Positions 11,635 through 21,227 of a stretch of DNA of 64,000 nt are shown piece by piece. Below the pieces are notes generated by a model. It searched no databases and was not told the origin of the DNA. It saw only the letters and a list, made by a program, of their open reading frames with translations. How positions within the stretch are numbered: the first letter of the stretch is position 1; every line of letters begins with the position of its first letter. The DNA is from Whitmania pigra (Eukaryota > Annelida > Clitellata > Hirudinida > Haemopidae), in assembly GCA_021613335.1 (NCBI GenBank), contig JAJTWR010000314.1, positions 1,965,001 to 2,029,000 of the forward strand, given 5' to 3'. Position numbers and translations under genes: made by a program.

Positions 11635-14241
11635 ATGGATTCTAACGACGGCTTAGATCTCACTGTTATTTTCAACAGAAGGATGTACGAGAAGTTGAGC
11701 CAGGAGAAAACGTTGGTTTTTATTGTTTTCTATTGTTCATTATTTTATGCAATTTACGGTAAATAAAATGGTCGTTCTAGTAAGCTTCGTGACGGTCTGG
11801 TCACTATAGCAGTGATGGGTGATGCCTCTTTCAAAGAAGGAAAAGCTGCAATCAAGTTGGCAATGGCAAATAACAATGACTACAGAAGAGAACTATTTAA
11901 AGAGCTGCAGTCCTCGTTTGACCAAGGTAAAAAAAGAAAATTGTTCTTGTTCACAATGTTTAAAACCAGTGTATTTTAGTCTGGACCATGGGAGCTGTTG
12001 TCTGCTACGACATAAGTAAATGTGCTTTCACAATGCTAAAGCCAGGCCGATTAATAAAAAAGACAGAGGCCAGTGCTTCTTCAAAGTACAATGAGAAGGT
12101 TGGAATGAATTTTGAATAAATTAGGTTTTATCTAGGTGTTATTGTGCATGAGTGATGTCTTCAGATTTTGGAGCATTTATTTCCGGGATCAAAAAAGAAA
12201 ATGTCTGATCTTGGTCAACAACGAGGGTTCAGAAATTTTTGAGGTCTACGAGCGAATGAGCAGTCCAGACAAGAAGCACTTAATTTTTCAGCATCCTACT
12301 GGCAACACGAGAGTTTAAAAAAACTTTATCAAGCATTTAGTGTGCCTTTTTGGTGTCAAATAATTATTGAAAAATCATAGGTAAACCATGGTCATCAGAA
12401 CAGAGGATGGCCAAAATTGAAGAACAGATTCTAGCATTCCTAGTTCCAAAACTTGATGAACAGGTTCAAGGAGTATTGTTTGGAGTCAGTGATGTGCTCT
12501 GGAATGATTGGAAACAACTTTCATGGGTACACATTTTAAATTTAACTTTGAGTTAACATAAGGAAGGTTCTCTTGTGCAAGATTTTCCAAGACAATTTTT
12601 AATCCTCAGGACTCACTGTCTGGCATGGAACTGGAGCATTTTCGGTTGACTGAGATGTCTCTGGAAGGTCTCGTCTTGGCTGGCAGATCCAAACTTGAAA
12701 GTTACCACATTCTGAAGGAAAATAAAATTCTCGGTAAGATTTGAATCTTTTGTGGATGTTGAAATGTTTTAATTCATTTACTTATGTTTGATTTTTGAAT
12801 GGATTTCATGTCTAGCCATTTAAGATGTTACTATTTGGCATTTAAGCATAATAATTCACAGGAATGTTTAAGTTAAAGTGTTTGTGATTGGGAACGAATG
12901 GCTTGTTAAATACAAATAAAAATAAATTCCAAATGACATCTACGACAATCGGCAGATTCTTTCTACTCGTCGAAGGATTCAATGACATGCTCGGGTTTAA
13001 TGGATACAATCAAGGCACTCAACAACAAATCACTCGCCACCCTCATCATCTCGGATGATTTCAACCACACTGTCTTCACAGTTCATGATCCCATTAACAT
13101 GAGTAAATGTTTTTTGAAATATTTTTATTATGGACAACTTTAAAATCATTTTTATTGCAGGGGATCGCATTGTCCTCGGAGAAAATGAGGAGGAAAAGAG
13201 TCCCATCATTCATGTAAGCAGGTCATGATTTGAGAAGAAGTGACATGTTATGTTTGTTATTGAAACATGAATTTCCAGGGAGGCACTCAACTGGAGATTC
13301 GAGCAAAGGAAAGCTTGTTCACATGGCTGTCAAGGAAATTGGAAGGTTCCAATTGCAGAGTGGTGGTCCTGTCGGCGCAACTCAGAAGAGGATTCATTTT
13401 TGGTCGTGCAGTTGGCATCGGAGGTTAATTATTGATTTTTATGATTCACATGTGACGATGGATCTTTTTTGTCTGGCGATTTGCGTGCTTACTAATTTAA
13501 TTAAAGAATGTTTTCTGTAAAATTGTGTTATCGTGCTTATTGTTTACATGTAAGAAAGTAAACCAATAAAAACTCCAGTATTCATTACCAACTTTATTGA
13601 GATGTAAGTTAATTGCCTGCATTAGCCTTTAATTTCTATTTATTGTAAAATATTATTTATGAATAACCTGTGGGGAGAGTGGAGTATTTGAAGTATTATT
13701 ATTTGATTACTTATTTTTAATCTAACTTATCTTGATTTAAAACACTTTTATTTGAAGTATTATTATTTGATTACTTATTTTTAATCTAACTTATCTTGAT
13801 TTAAAACACTTTTATTTTTAAAATTCACTCTCCCCATCTGAAAAATTTGATTCTCGAATTTGGGAACTGAAGTTTGGCCAGGGAAAAGGTTACCTAAATG
13901 GATCATCACCTTGATGGGTGGGTTTTTTAAATAAGCACAGCTTAAACAGGCAAAAGATGTTTCAGATGCTTTCAGATTTGTCAATAAAGTTGGCTTGGTA
14001 CACGACTCATTTTGAAAGATTAATAGGTAAGGCAGTCACAATTTCATTTCCACTGGACGGGCTCAAAATATTAGTTGGAATACGCAAAGTGTTCCAATTT
14101 CAATGTAGATTTTCATACATGATCTAATTTTTTTTTATTCTTTATAATTCAGGTGTCTTGAAATCTTGGGGTGTGCCAAGCTACGTCCCCATCGAGGAAG
14201 AGGAGGAGGATGATGACACCGAAGACATCATCGTTATTTAA
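11635..14241 (+). CDS. Divergent eRF1-superfamily protein without a recognisable GGQ motif
   Basis: Ten exons in my model: 11635-11711, 11781-11926, 11980-12098, 12136-12312, 12404-12526, 12610-12733, 12956-13102, 13161-13213, 13279-13423, 14153-14241 (about 399 residues). The C-terminal third follows eRF1 domain 3: a DTIKAL helix, a strand LATLIISDDF, then FGRAVGIGGVLK like the GFGGIGGIL of eRF1, and an acidic tail (EEEEEDDDTED). Mid-protein LEGLVLAG matches the AGLVLAG strand of domain 2, and LLCMSDVF resembles the YxCxxxF region of domain 1. Two hallmarks of working release factors are not seen: the GGQ peptidyl-tRNA hydrolysis loop and the NIKS stop-codon loop. The exon 4/5 join is the weakest (donor AGA|gtttaa), and the GGQ loop would fall near it. 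It could be a neofunctionalised eRF1 paralogue or a pelota-like factor. It is not a standard ETF1. Confidence 0.6.
13687..13815. repeat. 64-bp tandem duplication in intron 9 of the eRF1-like gene
   Basis: Two adjacent, almost identical 64-bp copies, starting TTTGAAGTATTATTATTTG at 13687 and 13751. A recent simple tandem duplication inside an intron. Confidence 0.9.
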
Positions 14242-15183
14242 TCAGCAAGCGTTCAGATTTGAATCGAATGTTTGTATAATTCGAATGTAAAATACTTAAG
14301 TACTCGGCATCACTGAGTATCGTGATATTGTTGCAAGTAGCTTTACCCGTTGATCTCGTTTGTGGGGGTTGGTCTGAAGTATGAGTAACACAAAAATTAA
14401 TTAATTATTGCACTATAGAACCACCTCTCCAAACATTTCTTAGTATAGATTATGTAATTGTGGTATTATTACACCCCAGCCCAGGAATGATTATCCAAGC
14501 CATGAACTCGATTCGTTTGATGTCTCAACACGCTTAGTGACTTTTTGTAGTCTGTCTCCAGAATATTTAATTGTTGCTTTGTTTATTGAGGTAAAATCAA
14601 ATGATCGTACGTATTATTGGTTTTTTTTAAGATAGAATTGTCGAAATTTCAACCTCGCTGGCTATCTTATTATAATCGACATTAATGATATCAATAATAA
14701 ATACTAATTATTATTATCAGATCAATCTGCTTCAGGTGAGAGCAGGGGTCATCATGTACACGGTGTAAGTATCGTGATATTGTTGCGAGTAGCTTTACCG
14801 GTTGATCTCAGTTGTAGGGGTCTGAAGTATGAGTAACACAAAAATTAATTAATTATTGTACTATAGAACTACCTTTCCAAAAATTTCTTAGTACATATTA
14901 TGTAATTGTGGTATTATCTTAAGAGTAAAATTGTGTTAAAGCTGGAAATAAGATTGAAATAAATCCTTCCAGAATGGGACTAAAATTTTCTTTGTTTAAG
15001 ATTTAAAAACAATATTGTAAATAGTTAGTTTGGCAGTTTATACATAAATAAGAGTATTATTACACCCCAGCCCAGGAATGGTTATCCTAGCCATGAACTT
15101 AAATCGTTCGATGAATTAACCTGTTTCAACAAGCTTACTGACTTTTTGTAGTCTGTCTCTAGAATATTTAATTGCTACTTTGT
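14242..15183. repeat. Duplicated segment including a copy of PHKG exon 8
   Basis: No gene of its own. Two diverged copies of one segment lie here (about 14310-14670 and 14760-15265, the second with an insertion). Each starts with GTAGCTTTACC-like sequence also present in PHKG intron 8 (about 9661-9700). At 14742-14770 the second copy retains sequence matching PHKG exon 8 with its flanks (GGGGTCATCATGTACACG). Both copies end with sequence matching the last exon of the small gene at 15184-15670. Identity to the parent exon is high but the splice sites are altered. Confidence 0.7.
14742..14835 (+). pseudogene. Displaced copy of PHKG exon 8 plus intron 8 start
   Basis: Matches 9612-9735: an acceptor-like CAGGTG, the exon core GGGGTCATCATGTACACG, and then the intron sequence through GTAGCTTTACCGGTTGATCT. 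It lies about 5 kb downstream of the parent gene and beyond the next gene, with no other PHKG exon nearby, so it is a fragment. Confidence 0.75.
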
Positions 15184-15670
15184 TTATTGAAGTAAAATCA
15201 AATGCTCGTGCGTATTATTAGTTTTTTTTATAGATAGAATTGTCAAAATTTCAACCTCGCTGGCTATCTGTAAAATTAATAGAATTAAATTTAGATTCTT
15301 GTGACTCATTTGAGATAAAGACTAGCAATTCTTACATCAACGAATTTTGAGTCTTCAATGGTAGTATTGGTGTAAATTGTAATTAGTATAAGAAACTTCA
15401 AGTATGACTTTGACGTAACAGTGCATGGCCTCATTGTTATTTGGTTCACCATGAAGCTCAATATTTGTGGATATCCCGCCTGAGGGAGTGAACACATTAT
15501 TAGCTAATTGGAACATATTTGAATATTTGAATCAAGGGTGGTTCGCAAAATTAATTAAGCTTAAAGATTCGTGTGAAAATATAGCTAATAGTGTAGACTT
15601 TCACAATCTTAACCTTTCCATTAGGATTATTGAAAAAATCGTATATCCACGTGAAACTCTGTTCTTCCAT
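15184..15670 (-). CDS. Small three-exon gene, module copy 1, unrecognised
   Basis: Minus-strand exons 15670-15614, 15479-15336 and 15267-15184 join with GT-AG introns at phase 0 into 94 residues (start MEEQSFTWIYDFF). No domain is recognised; exon 2 has an amphipathic stretch (SYLKFLILITIY). The main support is that module copy 2 (20928-20474) keeps the same three exons, phases and start, with related residues (FMVNQI against FMLNQI, KFLIL in both, IAS.VE at the start of exon 3). It lies 229 bp downstream of the LRR-like gene. It could also be a detached piece of that gene. Confidence 0.45.
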
Positions 15671-15898
15671 GTCCTAGAACATAAATGTTTTAAAATAACA
15701 TATTCTTAACAAATAAAAAATTTTACTTTTAGATAGGCTCCATAATTGACGATCAAATTCGCAAATTTTCTGAAAAGAAAGTGTGTTTTTTAACATTCGA
15801 ACATTTCCTCGAAATGTTTTGCAAGTCTTAAAATACTTTTGGTCTTAAATGTAAATCAAATATAAAAACAACTATATTAGTCTAAATTTAAGAAATAT

Positions 15899-17872
15899 CT
15901 ACTTCTTGAAATCTTCTGTCCATGTCCACACTTCACAACCAATATCATAGAAATATCTGAAGTTTGAATGTAAGTACTGAGATGAATTCAGCTTATTACA
16001 CAAAAAACAAAATCAAGGATGAGATTACCTGGCTAGAAGAATGACGTCTTCTATTATAATGACCCAATATCTTTGGAGAAGAATTAAGATCAACTACAAA
16101 AAATATTATTTTATGCAAAACTATTTTATGGTCAGTAACATTACGTAATGATTTTTTTGTTTTCAAACCGTTTCCAGTCTCTGCCACTGGTTAGGAGTCA
16201 CTGAATATTTGTTCATTTTCACGTATTTATATATTTGACCAATGACAGTCGGATAAAAAACTTGTGAAAATGTCGAATATTCAAAATTGGTCAACCTTGA
16301 ATCTAAACTGGAATTTCCACCGACCTAAACCGGAGATTTGAGATTATTAATTATGAATAACTTGTACTTTATCCATCCATAAAAAATCCATAAATTGTTA
16401 TTACCGTTTCAGCCAAACCATCAATTTCATGTAATGAGGCAAAGTGAAATATTCCTAGGTATTTCAACTTCTTCGCTTCGAGATGAATGAAATCTTCAGG
16501 CTTCCTTTGCAGCAAAATTAAATGCTAATGTCTCAAATATGCTTGTTATAAATAGGACAATCATGCAAAGCCAAATTCAATATAATTATCAACCTAACGA
16601 ATCAAGCTTAGGAAGGTTTTATTACTGATAAAGCATACAGATAATCACAAATCAGGAAACCAAAGTTTGTTTAATGCGATTAATAGTAAGAGATCGTTAC
16701 ATAAGTTCATAAGTTACTAAAATCTCTCACCACTTCTTTGCTTTCATAACGCTGAAATATTTCAGATGCGGTAGACTATTTTCGAAATCAAATATTTCAT
16801 AGAAATTGTCTGTCAAATAAATCACATTAAGGCATCTGAAACATTAATAAAAATGTTGGAAATATGAATACAACATAAGATGATTTAAAAACAATTTCAA
16901 CTACTTCAGGTTTTCAAAGTGCTTGATGGAATTTAGCATTTCGTAATGCCTAAGTAAACAAATGATGGTGCAACTTATTAAATTGCGCAGTTTTGCAAAT
17001 GAATTCAAGAAATAATCAATTTCAGGTTGTTTTTCACCCGCTTCACATACGTGAGAAAAGTAAATTATTTCGATAGATTCCAAAGTTTCGGCACAGTAAG
17101 TAAAATCGAAGAACGCCAAAGTTAGCGAGGCATAAATGTTGAAGTTGATGACCAGTTTCTTTAGTTTGGGAAATCTCAATGGTTGATCCATTTTAAGGCT
17201 CGGTTTTCTTGGATGGCTAAAATATTTTAATTTTTATCTATTTACATGTAATTACTTCATGTCGACTGTAAATTGTGAAATAGTTAAAAAGCTAACTGGA
17301 ATTTGTAAGAGATGATAAAACAGCCAAGGTGCAGATTTTCAAGTGTCTGAGAAAATTTGTTTAACAAATTGATTAATTTGTGAGTTACGACTTTCACGCG
17401 TATCGAAAGTTCTTTGAGGGGCAGTTTAGAATCAGCTATCCTCACTAAGTCCTTCATTAGATAATATCCATTTAGAAGGTTTAGATTCGTCCAATGGAGC
17501 TCATCTCGATGTGGAAGACATGGCGTTAGGAATTGAGCGGGAATGTTCCAACCGATTTCTTTTCCTTTAAGTTGAATATCTTCAAACAAATTTGGTGGCA
17601 ATCGGATGCCTTTCTTCAATACTTTTTTGTGGAGAATGCCTAGAATATCAAATAGATTTAATTAAATAAAATAAACAAAGTGAGAAGAATAAATTTAAAT
17701 ATTGGTGATTCCCAGTGTTTTTATCAAGTTTCGAAATGATTTAAAGAATCGCTAATGAGATATTGTTAGTGTTCCTGACTTTACCTTTTTTGTGAGTAAG
17801 ATCGGTGTCGAGAAATATGCTTTCGAAATTTAAGGCTGTGGCTTTCAAGAGGATTTCTCTAAGACTCTGCAT
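15899..17872 (-). CDS. LRR-like protein, module copy 1
   Basis: Eight minus-strand exons: 17872-17785, 17639-17297, 17216-16905, 16835-16734, 16504-16405, 16324-16169, 16093-16029, 15956-15899; 407 residues, in frame throughout. The product begins MQSLREILLKAT and carries irregular leucine-rich repeat segments (LPLKELSIRV, FPKLKKLVINF, LPHLKYFSVM, AKKLKYLGIF), ending in a Trp-rich tail (CEVWTWTEDFKK). This resembles the LRR half of F-box/LRR or similar proteins, but no F-box is seen before the first exon. The close tandem paralogue at 21228-24246 shares every exon boundary. Exact function unknown. Confidence 0.7.
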
Positions 17873-18899
17873 CTTCAAGCTTGGATGATTTCCCAGCTTC
17901 GACGTTGCTTTAAAAATAAGTTATTGTCAGCAATGTCAATTGAATAAGTCATCAATACATTATCACGTATTTAGCCGCTCGCAAAATGTTCTGCAACTAA
18001 AATCATGACTAAGATGTAATATAATTTTATTGCATAAACCAACTCATTTTCTCTCAGCCTTTAATATGTCTGATAGAATTACTTTAGAAGTACTTTTTAC
18101 AACTTAATTGCTTTCGTTAAACATTCGTCAAATTTGAAAGAAGTTAAAGTCAGAAAATGATTTATTGTTTGTATATTTACAAAATTATATATTTTAAAAT
18201 AAATCCGTTTACGCATTGTATAGAATGTTTAGATACACCTATATTAAGTTATTTAAAATTATGGTCTTATTGTTACAAGTATTAATAGTAAAAACAATAG
18301 TAATTCTTGCAACGGGCGGTGAAGTTGATCAAGATGATTCTGGTGGAGATGATGACGATGGTAATGGTTGAATGAATTTAAATATTGGTATTGATATTGA
18401 GCAGGTGCGCATCCGCCTAATTGCAGCATAATAAACATTATAGGTAGTCGAAATGGAATACCTTTTATGAAATAAAGCCTACAAAGCGAATCTCGCTAAC
18501 CGACTACAAGTCTTTTAGTCTATCAAATCCAAAGGTTTCATTGGAATTTGATTCCACTTCTTTAAAAAAATATCTGCTTTTGTCAAGCGCTTCCGTGCCT
18601 AATTCAATATAAGAATGATTTACGGATTGATTGATCGGTTCGCGTGATTGATATTCGCACTTTTTGACTGTATGAGCTGAAAATGGTATAACTGAAGTGG
18701 TTGAATCTCAATTGAAAAATTGAAATTGAATTTTGTTGAAATTAGTGGCTATCAGAAGATGATTTTTTCGATGATTTTAAGGCGCAATATTGTTGTGCGA
18801 TGTTTTAAATCGACATTAAACCACATTCACTGAAATTCAATTGGAAAGTCATCTTCTTCATTTTCTGCGGAGATTTCTGATCCGATGTCTGTTTACATC
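17873..18899. other. Upstream region of LRR-like copy 1
   Basis: No gene supported. The stretch 18487-18899 is homologous to 33570-33923 and is part of the module duplication. It presumably carries the promoter and 5' UTR of the minus-strand LRR-like gene. Confidence 0.4.
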
Positions 18900-18907
18900 A
18901 ACGCCGC
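18900..18907. repeat. Left 8-bp target-site duplication of hAT element
   Basis: AACGCCGC, repeated exactly at 19964-19971 on the other side of the element. Confidence 0.85.
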
Positions 18908-19963
18908 GGCACCCCGTCATAACAGCCCGGCGACAGAATAGCCCCGACAAAACAGCCCCGTCAAAATAGCCCGGCGTCAAAATAGCTCAAGACAAAACAG
19001 CCCCGACAAAACCGCCCCGACAAAACGGCCCCGTCGAAACAGCCCGGCGTCAAAATAGCCCAGGACGGAAAAATCCCGTAAAAATGGCCCCGTCAAAATA
19101 GCCCCGACAAAATAGCCCGGCGACAAAATAGCCCAGGACAAAACAACCCGGCGACAAAATAGCCCCGACAAAACAGCCCCGTCAAAACAGCCCTGTCTCC
19201 AGGGTCGGACTGGCTTAAAAAACCGGCCCGGGAAATTTTATTTAACTCCTAGTTTGATCAACTTAAACATAAGAAATACTAGAGTATAAAATTTCTATTC
19301 ACTATTAACTATTATAACAGCTTTTTATCGTTTCACTGGTAGATGCTAAAACATCAATGATTTCATTGTTATTGATTCTTGGAAAAGAGTCTTTCTCACA
19401 AGACATCAGCATGAATGATCTTGATGAAAACGACCTCTCACAAGCAACTTGTGATGAGGATAATGTCAACACAAATTTGTAAGCCAGATACAAATAATAT
19501 AAATACAATAATATGTACGAATAAGCAAGACTATGCAAATTAAACTTCTGGAGAACAATAATAACAACAAACAATACTCAAAACGGTCAAAGCATTCAAG
19601 CCACTAATTTCGAATTAAATTTTGATTCAGTTTCACAACATTTTTTAAAAATACTTTGACATGGAGTTATCGTGGGGCTATAATGACGGGGCTATTTTTT
19701 CGCCGGGCTATTTTGTCGCCGGGTTGTTTTGTCCTGGGCTATTTTGTCGCCGGGCTATTTTGTCGGGGCTATTTTGACGGGGCCATTTTGACGGGGCTAT
19801 TTTGTCTTGGGCTATTTTGACGCCGGGCTGTTTCGACGGGGCTGTTTTGTCGGGGCGGTTTTGTCGGGGCTGTTTTGTCTTGAGCTATTTTGACGCCGGG
19901 CTATTTTGACGGGGCTGTTTTGTCGGGGCTATTCTGTCGCCGGGCTGTTATGACGGGTCACCC
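18908..19963. mobile_element. hAT-type DNA transposon with long repeat-built inverted arms
   Basis: A 1056-bp insertion bounded by an exact 8-bp duplication, the hAT target-site length. The termini are inverted (left GGCACCCCGTCATAAC; right, complemented, GGGTGACCCGTCATAAC). Each arm, about 290 bp, is an array of a roughly 14-bp unit like ACAAAATAGCCCCG, so the arms can pair along most of their length. The centre holds a minus-strand frame with the hAT C-terminal dimerisation signature. The paralogous segment near 33923 lacks the insertion and shows the empty site, which fixes the borders. The element is too short for a full transposase and is presumably non-autonomous. Confidence 0.85.
19305..19574 (-). 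pseudogene. hAT transposase C-terminal remnant
   Basis: A frame of 89 residues containing LTLSSSQVACERSFSS, which matches the (S/A)xxxERxFS core of the hAT dimerisation domain, followed by a short helix (IIDVLASTSE). Only the C-terminal end of a transposase is present, inside the inverted arms of the element at 18908-19963. No DDE catalytic residues are present. Confidence 0.7.
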
Positions 19964-19971
19964 AACGCCGC

Positions 19972-20473
19972 TGTTTGTACTCCTCCACTCCAATAAATTC
20001 CCTTTCTTGCTACCTCTCCTGTTTGTCGGTAATTTTTATCACTGTAGGTTTTCCCATAGTTGTACTTTTGAAACTTTGATACTTTTCTGGTATGTCAGGA
20101 AATTCAAAAATAATACTTGTGTGTTATTGTTCCTTTTCGCTCTTTTTGCTGTTATTTCATGTTTTTAATATTATTACCGTGGCTAGAAATAATGATTTGC
20201 CAATAACAAGGATATTAAACTAAGTAAATGAATTGCAATTTAAATAATAATAATAATAATAAATATAATAATGATAATGACGACATTGGTGTTTTGTTAA
20301 CATTCTGCATCAAGTAATACAGCCAAATTTGGGCTTGAAAAAGCAATTCAGTCAAGAATTACCATAAAAAATTATAGTGCGCTTATAGATATCACGACTG
20401 TTGATAGTCGCATTTGTCAGTTTTATTAAAAGTCAGGACAGCATCAAATATCATATATATTAGCTTTCAACCT
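19972..20473. other. Intergenic between module copies 1 and 2
   Basis: 19972-20165 continues the duplicated upstream segment (homologous to 33930-34115). The rest is AT-rich with a short AAT tract near 20246-20264. No gene seen. Confidence 0.45.
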
Positions 20474-20928
20474 CTAGTAATAATACTGCATAATCGACAC
20501 CTCAACATGGCTGGCAATCTAGACAAAATTAAGACGATTACTAATGACAAACAGAAGTAATAACGTTTTTGTTGTTAAAGAAATATAATAAAAAATTAAT
20601 ATACAATTATATACTAATGAAATTTTGATCGGGAATTTACCTGAACAAAATCTAAAATTTCAATATCGCTGTAATTGTAAACTTGACTTAATATAAGAAA
20701 TTTCAATAGCAGCTTAGAATTGATGTTTCTGTTCTTTATTATTTGATTTAACATGAAGTTCAACATTTGCTGGGACTCTGTCTAAAAGATTGAACACATG
20801 CTTATATATTAATTCAAGAATTTTTTATCCAATTAATAAATTATAAATTAAAAATAATATTATAAAATATAGATTTAGAGGATAATACTGACTAAATCGA
20901 ATATCCACACGAAACTCTTATTTTCCAT
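20474..20928 (-). CDS. Small three-exon gene, module copy 2, unrecognised
   Basis: Minus-strand exons 20928-20893, 20781-20641 and 20518-20474 give 73 residues (start MENKSFVWIFDL). Its exon layout and phases match the copy at 15670-15184. Exon 1 is seven codons shorter and exon 3 ends earlier. Conservation of frame and splice sites in both copies is the only evidence for function; no family is recognised. Confidence 0.4.
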
Positions 20929-21227
20929 GTCCTAAAACATAAAATTTGTAAAACACATGAAACGACATGAAATTGTTGAAAATAAAAATAAACCACGTTT
21001 TTATAAAATCCGTAGTTGACGATCAGATTAACAAATTTTCTGCAAAATAAATATTGTATAAAATATAGAATACCATAGAAATAAAATATTGTTAATGGTA
21101 GCAACATAGCATTTAAATATTGTATGTGTTAGTCTAAAATAATCTTTAATATTTCAAAATTCGAATTATTTTTTTTGTTTGATAAATGAAAGAGCTATTA
21201 ATTATATTAGGTTAATATTTAAAACAT

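Noticed and set aside
12165..12240. In-frame TGA in the eRF1-like gene, suggesting recoding (as in bacterial RF2) or Sec
   Set aside because: It arises only if exon 4 starts at the acceptor before 12166. The acceptor at 12134-12135 (TCTAG) gives a frame that reads through and aligns better with eRF1, so no recoding is needed.
18908..19200. CRISPR-like or satellite array
   Set aside because: The short unit is repeated without unique spacers and is mirrored at 19680-19963 inside one transposon with a target duplication.
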